A stretch of 38,531 nucleotides of DNA from Gemmatimonadota bacterium (GTDB lineage Bacteria > Gemmatimonadota > Gemmatimonadetes > Longimicrobiales > Gaopeijiaceae): assembly GCA_028873845.1 (NCBI GenBank), contig JAPPNO010000049.1:1-38531 (forward strand). The letters run 5' to 3'. Within the stretch, counting starts at the first letter, position 1, and the number at the start of each line of letters is the position of its first letter. The notes beneath the pieces were generated by a model. That model worked only from the letters and a program-made list of their open reading frames with translations, did not search any database and was not told the DNA's origin. Both the position numbers and the translations under genes were made by a program. Below, piece by piece: positions 9,506 to 17,309 of this stretch.

Positions 9506-9644
9506 CTGCCGCGAGCGGCGCTATCGAATCGCGTCAGGTTCCCCCCGGGGCCGCCCGGGATTGACGTTCCGCAAGAGAAGCCCATCCTTCAACGGAAGCA
9601 AGCAGGAACCGCGCATCCTCCGCGCGTCCTCCAGCCTTCCATTC

Positions 9645-10943
9645 ATGAACTCCAAGTCACGGACCACTCCACGGGATTTCGTCGCGCGCCTGACCGGAGT
9701 CCGCCCGCAAGAAGCCGGCATCGTCCTGCTCTCGGCCGCCTATTTCTTCTTCGTGCTGTCGGCGTACTACGTGATCCGGCCGCTCCGCGAGGAGATGGGC
9801 GTGGCCGGGGGCGTGGAGAACATTCCGTGGCTCTTCACCGGCACGCTGGCCGCGATGCTCCTCTTGCACCCCGTCTTCGCCGCGATCGTGTCGCGCTGGC
9901 CGCGCAGGCGGTTCGTCACCGTGACCTACCGCTTTTTCATGCTCTGTCTGGTCGCGTTCTACTTCGTGCTGAACGCGCTGCCGCAGGGGGAGGCCGCGGC
10001 GATCTGGGCCGGGCGGGTGTTCTTCATCTGGACGGCCGTCTTCAGTCTGTTCGTAGTGTCGGTCTTCTGGTCCTTCATGACCGACATCTACCGGGAACGG
10101 CAGGGCCGCCGCCTCTTCGGCCTGATCGGCGTCGCGGGGACGCTGGGGGCGATCGTCGGGTCCTCGATCACCGCGCTGCTGATCGAAAGCCTCAGCCCCG
10201 CCACACTGCTGTGGTTCTCGATCGTTCTGCTCGAGTGCGCGGTGGCGTGTGTGAAGGGGCTGGACCGGAAGGCGGGGGGCCGGGTGCCCGACACGCCGTC
10301 GCCCGCATCGGACGACGAGGTGATCGGCGGGTCTCCGCTGGACGGGATCAGGCACGTGCTGGCCTCGCCCTATCTGCTGGGCATCTGCGCCTTCATGCTC
10401 CTCTTCACCATCGGGTCCACCTTCCTGTACAACATCCAGGCGGCGGTGATGGAGCGCACCTTCGCGGACCCCGATCAACGCACGTCGGTCTTCGCGCAGA
10501 TCAACCTGGCGGTCAACACCCTGACGCTCCTGACCCAACTGTTCCTGACCGGGCGCATCATGAAGCGGTTCGGGGTGGGGCTGACCCTGGCGCTGCTGCC
10601 GCTGCTGAGCATCGTGGGCTTCCTGGCGCTGGGCGCGGCACCCGTCTTCGCGGTCTTCGTGGTCTTCCAGGTGCTCAGGCGCGCGGGCAACTTCGCGCTC
10701 GCGGTGCCGGCGCGTGAAGTCCTGTACACCGTGCTCCCACGCCGCGACAAGTACAAGGCCAAGAACTTCAACGACACCTTCGTCTACCGTGCGGGCGACC
10801 AGATCGGGGCATGGTCGTTCGCGGGCTTCGGCATGCTGGGGCTCGGGACGGCCGCGATGGCCTTTTCGATGGTGCCGGTGGCGGGGGTGTGGCTGGGGGT
10901 GGCGCTGTGGCTGGGACGGAGGCAGAGGGGATTGGCGGGGTAG
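9645..10943 (+). CDS. NTT/MFS-like translocase, paralogue of the divergent neighbour
   Basis: This is a 432-residue polytopic membrane protein. It shares the diagnostic motifs of the minus-strand neighbour: FFFVLSAYYVIRPLREEMGVAGG, FWSFMTDIYRERQGRRLFGLIGVAGTLGAIVGS and RRAGNFALAVPAREVLYTV. It is shorter and lacks the charged low-complexity loop. The in-frame sequence before ATG 9645, back to 9561, is polar and overlaps the other gene's leader, so the ATG is preferred. The two genes are transcribed head to head from about 150 bases of shared upstream sequence and probably arose by duplication with inversion. The substrate is unknown. Confidence 0.8.
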   Translation: MNSKSRTTPRDFVARLTGVRPQEAGIVLLSAAYFFFVLSAYYVIRPLREEMGVAGGVENIPWLFTGTLAAMLLLHPVFAAIVSRWPRRRFVTVTYRFFMLCLVAFYFVLNALPQGEAAAIWAGRVFFIWTAVFSLFVVSVFWSFMTDIYRERQGRRLFGLIGVAGTLGAIVGSSITALLIESLSPATLLWFSIVLLECAVACVKGLDRKAGGRVPDTPSPASDDEVIGGSPLDGIRHVLASPYLLGICAFMLLFTIGSTFLYNIQAAVMERTFADPDQRTSVFAQINLAVNTLTLLTQLFLTGRIMKRFGVGLTLALLPLLSIVGFLALGAAPVFAVFVVFQVLRRAGNFALAVPAREVLYTVLPRRDKYKAKNFNDTFVYRAGDQIGAWSFAGFGMLGLGTAAMAFSMVPVAGVWLGVALWLGRRQRGLAG

Positions 10944-10979
10944 CGGGGCAACCCGACCGGGTGCTGTGAGCGAACGTTG

Positions 10980-11567
10980 CTACAGCAGCCGCTGCAACCC
11001 CACAACCAGCCCCACGATCAGTGTCGCCTGTGCGAGGAGCAACCCGTACATCTGCGCCTTCAGGCTCTTGATGTCGTCGTGGCAGGCGCTTCGGACCTTC
11101 ACGATTTCGGTCTTGAGGTCGGCAATGTCGTCCCTCATGACATCCATCTCCCTGCGCAGCGCGGCGAACCCCGTTCGCATCTCCTCGCGCACCGCGGCGA
11201 ATTCCGTTCGCATCTCCTCGCGCACCGCTACGAACTCCGCACGCGTCTCCTCCCGCAGCTCCGCAATCTCCGCCTTGAGCTCGGTGCGCAGCTCCGCAAT
11301 CTCCGCCTTGAGCTCGGTGCGCACTTCCGCGATCTCCGCCTTCAGCTCGGTGCGCACTTCCGCGATCTCCTCGCGCAACGCCCGGTTGTCGTCCCGGCTG
11401 GCACTCCGCAGATCGCGCAGATCCTCCCGAGTGGCGGCACCACCGGCCACAGATCCACCGAAGGCGGCAACCATGGCCTCCGCCTGTGCCGACTCGAAGC
11501 CGGCCTTCTCCAGCGCCCTCGCTGCCTTCAGCGTATCCACACCCATCCCGTACATGGATTCAATCAT
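10980..11567 (-). CDS. Coiled-coil protein with C-terminal membrane anchor (DUF1640/CCDC90-like)
   Basis: This is a 195-residue protein. The N-terminal part (MIESMYGMGVDTLKAARALEKAGFESAQAEAMV) resembles the DUF1640 family, which has a short helical head, a long coiled coil and a C-terminal transmembrane helix. Residues 67-143 form seven copies of an 11-residue repeat based on EIAEVRTELKA. The hydrophobic segment LLLAQATLIVGLVVGLQRLL ends the protein. ATG 11567 is chosen over the longer frame (11591) because GAGGGAGGG lies just upstream. Family function in bacteria is not established; the mitochondrial relative is a scaffold of the calcium uniporter. It is convergent with the upstream translocase gene. 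Confidence 0.75.
   Translation of the reverse strand: MIESMYGMGVDTLKAARALEKAGFESAQAEAMVAAFGGSVAGGAATREDLRDLRSASRDDNRALREEIAEVRTELKAEIAEVRTELKAEIAELRTELKAEIAELREETRAEFVAVREEMRTEFAAVREEMRTGFAALRREMDVMRDDIADLKTEIVKVRSACHDDIKSLKAQMYGLLLAQATLIVGLVVGLQRLL
11139..11369 (-). repeat. Seven tandem 33-base repeats encoding an 11-residue coiled-coil motif
   Basis: The copies translate as EIAEVRTELKA, EIAEVRTELKA, EIAELRTELKA, EIAELREETRA, EFVAVREEMRT, EFAAVREEMRT and GFAALRREMDV. The first three copies are almost identical at the DNA level, and divergence grows toward the 3' end of the gene. An 11-residue period suits a weakly right-handed hendecad coiled coil rather than a classical heptad one. Confidence 0.85.
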
Positions 11568-11750
11568 GATCCCTCCCTCGGTGCGCGTCAAATTCCGAAG
11601 CCTCGAGACTCGCCCGTCGGGTGGGTCGCTGGAATGGTGATTTGGGACTCTCTGCCGTTCGGCCGCGAAAACCGTATCGGAGTGCCGGTCCCGACAACGA
11701 ATCCACCTCCAACTTGTACCAGGTCGCCCTCTCCGTTACCTTGGAGCGCC

Positions 11751-12710
11751 ATGCGCAGAAACGCCCGTCCCCGCCCACCGCTGCCCTTCCTGCTGCTTCT
11801 TCTCCCCATCCTGACCACGCAATCCGGATGCGGCCTTGGCGAAGCCGAACGGACGCGCCAGCTGCGCTCCTCCTGCGCCGACGGCGACGCGGGCGCCTGC
11901 GAGGAGATCGGCATCAGGCTTCTGCATGGCGAGCGGGTTTTCCGGGACGAGACCCAGGCGATCCCCTTCCTCGAGCAGGCCTGCGAGGGAGACCGGTGGG
12001 AAGGGTGCTACGAACTCGGCGCGGCGTATCGGGGCGGGCGCGGGGTGGACGAGGACCTGAGGCAGGCCGCGCGGTATTTCGAGAAGGCGTGCGATGGAGA
12101 TTTCGGCGAGGGGTGCGCCGCGCTGGGCTATCTCTACCAGACGGGGCGCGGAGTACCCGGCGACCTGACGCGGGCGGCGGACCTCTTCGAGAAGGCGTGC
12201 GAGAGCGGACTCACGGGAATGTGCGTGAACCTGGCCGTCGCCTACGAGGAAGGGGAGGGGCGGCAACAGGACCCTGCCAGGGCGGCGGAGTTGTACGAGC
12301 CCGCGTGCACCGGGGGCGGCAACCCCGATGCGTGCCTGAGACTCGGCCGCCTGTACCGTTCCGGAAACGGCGTCGCCAGGGATCCGGCGCGCGCGGCTCC
12401 CCTCTTCGAGCAGGCGTGCGATGCCGGGAACAAGGCGAGCTGCCGGGAGCTGGCCCGGCTCTACGCCGACGGCGAAGGCGTGGACCGGGACCCGGAACAG
12501 GCCGTGGAGCTGTACGAGCGGGCCTGCGGCGAGGGCTGGTGGGACAGGGGGGACGGAGAGAGCTGCTACCGCCTCGCCGAAATGTACCAGTCCGGGACCA
12601 TGGTGGAGCGGGACGATGACGAAGCGGAACACTATTTCTTCACGGCCTGCAGGCTCGGCTACCGGCTGGGGTGCGCCCCCCCTCCCCCGCCCCCACCGGA
12701 TTCCACGTGA
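11751..12710 (+). CDS. Exported cysteine-rich Sel1-repeat protein
   Basis: This is a 319-residue protein. A strongly hydrophobic N-terminal segment (LPFLLLLLPILTTQSGC) is a signal peptide; the SGC end could be a lipobox, though position -3 is Gln. The rest is about seven Sel1-like helical repeats of about 36 residues with the pattern LG-x-x-Y-x-x-G-x-G-V-x-x-D-x-x-x-A. Each repeat has a pair of Cys about eight residues apart (for example CEGDRWEGC, CDGDFGEGC), as in Helicobacter Hcp proteins, so disulfides outside the cytoplasm are likely. Sel1 repeats bind protein partners or cell-wall ligands. TTGGAG precedes the ATG. The stop overlaps the first ABC ATPase start, so this may be a surface component produced with the transporters. 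Confidence 0.8.
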   Translation: MRRNARPRPPLPFLLLLLPILTTQSGCGLGEAERTRQLRSSCADGDAGACEEIGIRLLHGERVFRDETQAIPFLEQACEGDRWEGCYELGAAYRGGRGVDEDLRQAARYFEKACDGDFGEGCAALGYLYQTGRGVPGDLTRAADLFEKACESGLTGMCVNLAVAYEEGEGRQQDPARAAELYEPACTGGGNPDACLRLGRLYRSGNGVARDPARAAPLFEQACDAGNKASCRELARLYADGEGVDRDPEQAVELYERACGEGWWDRGDGESCYRLAEMYQSGTMVERDDDEAEHYFFTACRLGYRLGCAPPPPPPPDST

Positions 12711-13654
12711 CCGCGATGCTCGAAGGCAACGCGCTCATGACGATGGACAACGTCACCAAGCAGTACCCCGCGGTCGTGGCCCTCCACGAGGTGGACCTGT
12801 CCTTCACCGAGGGGATCACCGGTCTGCTCGGCGAGAACGGCGCCGGCAAGAGCACGATGATCAAGATCCTCCTGGGCCTGGTCCCCCCCACCTCCGGTTC
12901 GGTCCAGGTGCTGGGCGAGGACGTGACCCGCAATCCTCTCGTGCGCACCAGGCTCGGATACATGCCGGAGCACGACTGTCTCCCGTTCGAGGCGCCCGCC
13001 GCCGAGTTCCTCTGCCACATCGCCGAAGTCAGCGGACTGCCCGCGGCCAGGGCCCGCATGCGGGCGGCCGACACCCTGAGGCACGTCGGTCTCTTCGAGG
13101 CGCGCCACCGCCCCATGGGCACCTACTCGACCGGGATGAAGCAGCGCGTGAAGCTCGCCCAGGCGCTCGTGCACGACCCGGACATCGTGCTCCTGGACGA
13201 ACCCGCGGCCGGACTCGACCCGGCCGGCCGTGACGACATGCTCGGCCTGGTACGCAAGACGTACCGCGAGTTCGGGATCACGGTGGTCTTCTCCTCGCAC
13301 CTCATGTCCGACGTCGAGCGCACCTGCGACCGGATCACGGTCCTCGAGGGCGGGCGGGTCGCGAAGTCGGGTGCGGTCGCGGAATACACCGCCGAGACGA
13401 GGACCCTGTTCATCGAGGTGGACGGCAACCGGGAGCGTTTCGTGGCGGCGCTCGAGGCGCGCGGGGTCTCGGTCGGGGTGGGCAAGGGCGGCGTGGCGGT
13501 CCAGGGATCCGACGAGGATCTCGCCGACCTGGTACGGGACGCGCTGGTCGAGGCGGAAGCGCCGCTGCGGCGGATGGCGCCCCGCAGGCGGGAACTGGCG
13601 GAGCTCTTCACCGGCGTGGACGGGGACCATGGCGAAGCCGGGGAGGCCGGGTGA
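12707..13654 (+). CDS. ABC transporter ATP-binding protein
   Basis: This is a 315-residue ATPase: Walker A GENGAGKST, signature YSTGMKQRVKLAQ, Walker B DIVLLDEPAAGLDP and H-loop SSHLMSDVERTCD. It belongs to the multidrug/ABC-2 exporter class, and its C-terminal about 90 residues form an accessory domain. GTG 12707 overlaps the TGA of the Sel1 gene (GTGA); ATG 12716 is three codons later and is an equally possible start. The ATG of the permease overlaps the end of this gene. It is the energy module for the membrane protein downstream; the cargo is unknown. Confidence 0.88.
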   Translation: MTAMLEGNALMTMDNVTKQYPAVVALHEVDLSFTEGITGLLGENGAGKSTMIKILLGLVPPTSGSVQVLGEDVTRNPLVRTRLGYMPEHDCLPFEAPAAEFLCHIAEVSGLPAARARMRAADTLRHVGLFEARHRPMGTYSTGMKQRVKLAQALVHDPDIVLLDEPAAGLDPAGRDDMLGLVRKTYREFGITVVFSSHLMSDVERTCDRITVLEGGRVAKSGAVAEYTAETRTLFIEVDGNRERFVAALEARGVSVGVGKGGVAVQGSDEDLADLVRDALVEAEAPLRRMAPRRRELAELFTGVDGDHGEAGEAG

Positions 13655-14628
13655 TGGCCGAGACGAGGACCGCGCAGGCCGCCGGCGACCCGAAGGCGGG
13701 AGGGGTCGTCTTCGACATCGGGTACCAGCGGTATGCCGGGCCTCGCGAGGGCCGGCGGCGCGCCCGCCTCGCCGTCTACAAGGACGGCTTCCGCAAGGTG
13801 CTGGGCCTGGGGCGGGGGCCGAAGGCGAAGCTGCTGCCCTGGGCCTGCATCCTGGTCCTGGTCGGCATCAGCATCGTCATGGCGGCCATGGTCGGATTCG
13901 GGCAGCGGACCCTGGGCGACGTGGGGGCCGAGATGGTCCCTGGAACGTCCCACTACTTCTACTACTCGATTTTCGGCCTCAACATCCTCTTCATTTTCGC
14001 GGCGCTCGTGGCCCCGAGGCTCCTCTGTCCCGACCGCCGTAACGGGACGCTCCACCTGTACCTGGTCCGGCCGCTGACCGCCACGGACTACGTCCTGGCG
14101 CGGTGGGCCGCCTGCCTGACCGTGATGGTGCTCGTCGTGTGGCTGCCGCAGTTCGTGCTGCTCGCCGGGCGCGTACTGGGTCATCCGGAACCCCTGACCT
14201 ATCTGGACGACAACTGGACCGACATCCCGAAGTTCCTGCTGTCCGGAGCCGCCATCGCCGCGATGGTCACCGCCGTTTCCATGCTCGCCTCGGGGCTCGC
14301 CACGCGTCGGGGATACGCCTCCGTGCTCCTCATTGCGCTGTTCGTGATCCCGAACGCGGTGACCGCGCCCTTCGCGTTCAACCCGCAGCTGCAGTGGGTC
14401 TCGATGTTCAGCCTTGGCGACGTCCTCGGCGAGACGAACAAGCTGATCTTCAACGGGGTCGAACAGGCCGCCGAGGCCGACTCGCAGGTCGAGGACCCAT
14501 TCGGGGACCTGGACCTCGATACCGCCCAGACGCGGTTCTCTCCGGCCTTTCTTCTCGCAGCGTACTTCGGCTGGCTCCTGGCACCGGTCGTGGTCCTGTG
14601 GATGTACTACCGCAGGCTGAGACTATGA
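13654..14628 (+). CDS. ABC-2 type permease
   Basis: This is a 324-residue membrane protein with about six hydrophobic segments (for example ACILVLVGISIVMAAMVGF, IFGLNILFIFAALVAP, CLTVMVLVVWLPQFVLLAG). RRNGTLHLYLVRPLTATDY after the second segment is the usual ABC-2 permease signature region. The ATG overlaps the preceding TGA by one base (TGATG), and GGGAGG lies seven bases upstream. It pairs with the ATPase before it. Residues 1-50 are a basic cytoplasmic stretch that includes GYQRYAGPREGRR. Confidence 0.85.
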   Translation: MAETRTAQAAGDPKAGGVVFDIGYQRYAGPREGRRRARLAVYKDGFRKVLGLGRGPKAKLLPWACILVLVGISIVMAAMVGFGQRTLGDVGAEMVPGTSHYFYYSIFGLNILFIFAALVAPRLLCPDRRNGTLHLYLVRPLTATDYVLARWAACLTVMVLVVWLPQFVLLAGRVLGHPEPLTYLDDNWTDIPKFLLSGAAIAAMVTAVSMLASGLATRRGYASVLLIALFVIPNAVTAPFAFNPQLQWVSMFSLGDVLGETNKLIFNGVEQAAEADSQVEDPFGDLDLDTAQTRFSPAFLLAAYFGWLLAPVVVLWMYYRRLRL

Positions 14629-15566
14629 CCTCCAGCACCCCGACGCCGGTGATCCGCACCGAGCGGCTGACGCGCTGGTTCGGCAACATCGTGGCCGTCA
14701 ACGAAGTCACCCTCGACATCCACCCCGGAATCACGGGGCTGCTCGGTCCGAACGGTGCCGGCAAGAGTACCCTGATCCGCACGATGGCGGGGCTGGCCCG
14801 GGTCTCCAGCGGCACCGTCACGATCTTCGGCGAGCCCGTTCGCAACAATCCACCGCTTTCAAGGCGCATCGGGGTCATGCACGAGCACGAGACCGTGTAC
14901 GGATTCCTGACCGGGCGCCAGTTCGTGACGCTGATGGCTGAGCTGCGTTCGGTGACCCCTCTCGGGGAGGCCGTGGAGCGCGCCATCGACCATGTCGAAC
15001 TCCAGGATGCCGCCGATCGCAGGATCCGCACCTATTCCCGCGGCATGCGCCAGCGGATCCGCCTCGCCGGGACGCTCGTCCACGATCCGGAGGTCCTGCT
15101 CCTGGACGAGCCGCTCAACGGCGCCGATCCCAAGCAGCGCATCCATTTCCAGCGGCTTCTGAAGAGGTTCGCGAGCGAGGGGCGCACCATCGTGGTCTCT
15201 TCGCACATCCTCGAGGAAGTGGAACGCATCGCCGACACCGTGCTCCTTCTCGTGAACGGAAAGCTGGCCGCCTCGGGGGACTTCCGTGCGATCCGGGCGG
15301 CGCTCAACGAGCGGCCATACCACGTGCTCGTGGCGTGCGATTCGCCCCGGGCGCTCGCGGCGGCGGTCGTAGAGCTGGACTCGGTGGAGGCCGTCAAGCT
15401 GGACCCGGACGGGAGGATCGTGATCCTCAGCCGCAACGTGCGCGACCTCCAGATCGCGCTTCCGAAGCTGGCCCAGCGGAACTCCGTCACCCTGCGCCGG
15501 GTGGTGCCGCTCGACGATTCGCTCGAGAGCGTCTTCGGCTACCTGGTTGAAGGGGGCGAGCGATGA
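14625..15566 (+). CDS. ABC transporter ATP-binding protein (second pair)
   Basis: This is a 313-residue ATPase: Walker A GPNGAGKST, signature YSRGMRQRIRLAG, Walker B EVLLLDEPLNGADP and H-loop SSHILEEVERIAD. Its start overlaps the preceding permease stop in ATGA, and its stop overlaps the next permease start in the same way. It is similar to the ATPase at 12707 but clearly diverged. An Asn replaces the usual Gly after the Walker B Glu-Pro-Leu, a common variant. A C-terminal accessory domain of about 80 residues follows. It probably drives the permease at 15563, or a heterodimer with the first pair. Confidence 0.88.
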   Translation: MTSSTPTPVIRTERLTRWFGNIVAVNEVTLDIHPGITGLLGPNGAGKSTLIRTMAGLARVSSGTVTIFGEPVRNNPPLSRRIGVMHEHETVYGFLTGRQFVTLMAELRSVTPLGEAVERAIDHVELQDAADRRIRTYSRGMRQRIRLAGTLVHDPEVLLLDEPLNGADPKQRIHFQRLLKRFASEGRTIVVSSHILEEVERIADTVLLLVNGKLAASGDFRAIRAALNERPYHVLVACDSPRALAAAVVELDSVEAVKLDPDGRIVILSRNVRDLQIALPKLAQRNSVTLRRVVPLDDSLESVFGYLVEGGER

Positions 15567-16276
15567 AGTCGCTCTTCCTGCTCACCCTGAGAAGGGTCCT
15601 CGCCCCCACGCGCCTCCTGATGATCGCGGGCCTCGCGCTGGTGCCCTTCGCGGTGACGTCGCTGATCCTGCTGATCCCGGACGCGCCGCCGGTGCAGATC
15701 TTCGAGCAGCTCATTCTGAACACCCTGCTCGCCGGGGCGATCATTCCCCTGGCCACCCTCGCGACGGGCCGGGCGGCGTTCGGGGACGAGATCAGCGACC
15801 GCACCCTGGCAAACATCACCCTGACACCCAATCCCCGGTGGAAGATCGTCCTGCCGAAGCTGCTGGCAGTCGTTTGCGTGCCTGTCCTGATCATGGCGGT
15901 CAGCGCGTATCTCACCGGCTACCTGGGCTACGGCGGCGACCGGTCCGCCGCGTGGGCCGTGACCATCGGCGCCATGGCGGCGGTCGTGCTCTACAGCACC
16001 CTCTTCGTCTGGCTCGACCTGGTGACCCCCCACGCGGTGGGCATCGGTCTGGCCTACATCGTCGTGTGGGAGGGGCTCTTTTCGCGCTTCGTCTACGGCG
16101 TGCGCTTCTTCAGCATCCGCAGCTACGCGACCTCGGTCACGCACGGCGTGGACGAGCGGCGGTTTGCGGATGGGGTGCACACGGGGCTGGGGCTGACCGT
16201 GGCGGTGATGGCGGTGGTGGTGGCCGTGCTGTTTCTGTTGTCGGTGCGGAGATTGCGGACGATGGATTCGCCTTGA
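15563..16276 (+). CDS. ABC-2 type permease (second pair)
   Basis: This is a 237-residue membrane protein with about six hydrophobic segments, including LLMIAGLALVPFAVTSLILLI and a final VAVMAVVVAVLFLLSVRRLR. The motif FGDEISDRTLANITLTPNPRWKIV sits where ABC-2 permeases carry their conserved coupling region. ATGA overlap with the ATPase indicates coupled translation. It is the last gene of the five-gene Sel1/ABC run; the next gene is convergent with only 4 bases between. Confidence 0.85.
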   Translation: MKSLFLLTLRRVLAPTRLLMIAGLALVPFAVTSLILLIPDAPPVQIFEQLILNTLLAGAIIPLATLATGRAAFGDEISDRTLANITLTPNPRWKIVLPKLLAVVCVPVLIMAVSAYLTGYLGYGGDRSAAWAVTIGAMAAVVLYSTLFVWLDLVTPHAVGIGLAYIVVWEGLFSRFVYGVRFFSIRSYATSVTHGVDERRFADGVHTGLGLTVAVMAVVVAVLFLLSVRRLRTMDSP

Positions 16277-16280
16277 GGAG

Positions 16281-17309
16281 CTACTCGAGATCCCTGCGGT
16301 AACGGGTTGCCTTGTATTCCTCCACCCAGGCCCGGGAGCTGCGCCACCGGCCGCTCGAGTTGCGGACCGCTCGAAGCCTGCCGCGTCCGGCTGCCGCGCG
16401 GAGGGCTGGAGCATTGAGGTCCGGTGTTGCCAGGGCGCTCAGGGGCACCAGGCGGGCCGGTCCGGCGACCGCCGGAATGACGAATTGGTAGAGGTTGTCG
16501 AGAATCGCGCGGGCGAGCATCTCTCCCAATGGACCGGACTCTCCTCGATCCGCCTTCCGGAGGGCGGCGAGGTAGCGTGAGCGTTCGCGCTTGTAGATGA
16601 TCGCGGGCGGGTACCCGAGCCGGACGAGGACCAGGTTCAGAAGCAGACGTCCCGTTCGCCCGTTGCCATCGAGGAACGGATGAATCTGTTCGAACCGGCA
16701 ATGGGCCTCGGCAAGAGACTCGGGAAGGCTCGACGACGCGGCATCGAGCTTGTTGACCTCCTCAACCCAGGTATCCATCTCCGAGGCAACGAGTGGCCAC
16801 GATACGGGAGTCAATCCCCCGGGAAACGGCCGGATGTCGTGTTGGCGGAAGTTGCCGGGTGTCTCCCGATCCGTGGCGTCGGGGTGGGGCACCACCTCCC
16901 AGACCGGCGACAATGCCGTGTGGTGAACCTGCCGGACCTCGGCCAGGCTCAGGAAGGCTCCGGGGTGGCAGAGGCCGTTCCGGTGGACCGCTTGCCGGTA
17001 CACCCACTCGGCCGCTGTAGCGTACCCTCGAACCTCCAGGTACTCCCGCAGTTCGCCGTCGCCGACGGCCCGCCCCTCCGCCAGGAGTTGCTCGACCTGT
17101 TTCAAGACCAGAGTATTACCCTCGATCGCCGTGGAATGATGGGCCTCCCGGTACCAGATTCCGCGCCAGATTCCGGAAGCCTCTTGTGGGCTCGGCAGGC
17201 CGCCCAGGCGCTCCCACAGCTCGGCGACATCGGCTCGTAGACGACTGTAGACTTCTCGGCGAGGCGGGCGGCCCGGGCGTCGGGGTCGGTCTGAAATGTG
17301 TTCGGTCAT
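16281..17309 (-). CDS. Fic family protein (predicted AMP-transferase)
   Basis: This is a 342-residue protein with the full Fic active site HPFLDGNGRTGR (H210 to R221). The N-terminal inhibitory motif STAIEGN (S59 to N65) fits (S/T)xxxE(G/N), so it is a class II Fic with a built-in inhibitory helix. The family transfers AMP, or less often other groups, to hydroxyl side chains of target proteins; solitary Fic proteins occur as toxins and as defence genes (SoFic type). The C-terminal 80 residues are basic (RSSRAWVEEYKATRYRRDLE) and may bind DNA or a partner. The ATG overlaps the stop of the frame-extended TOPRIM gene upstream (ATGA). It lies at the left edge of the accessory island. Confidence 0.9.
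   Translation of the reverse strand: MTEHISDRPRRPGRPPRREVYSRLRADVAELWERLGGLPSPQEASGIWRGIWYREAHHSTAIEGNTLVLKQVEQLLAEGRAVGDGELREYLEVRGYATAAEWVYRQAVHRNGLCHPGAFLSLAEVRQVHHTALSPVWEVVPHPDATDRETPGNFRQHDIRPFPGGLTPVSWPLVASEMDTWVEEVNKLDAASSSLPESLAEAHCRFEQIHPFLDGNGRTGRLLLNLVLVRLGYPPAIIYKRERSRYLAALRKADRGESGPLGEMLARAILDNLYQFVIPAVAGPARLVPLSALATPDLNAPALRAAAGRGRLRAVRNSSGRWRSSRAWVEEYKATRYRRDLE

Noticed and set aside
8332-9564. 410-codon plus-strand frame opposite the translocase
   Set aside because: Shadow composition (His/Pro/Arg-rich) and no family motif, while the minus strand has clear membrane helices and a ribosome binding site.
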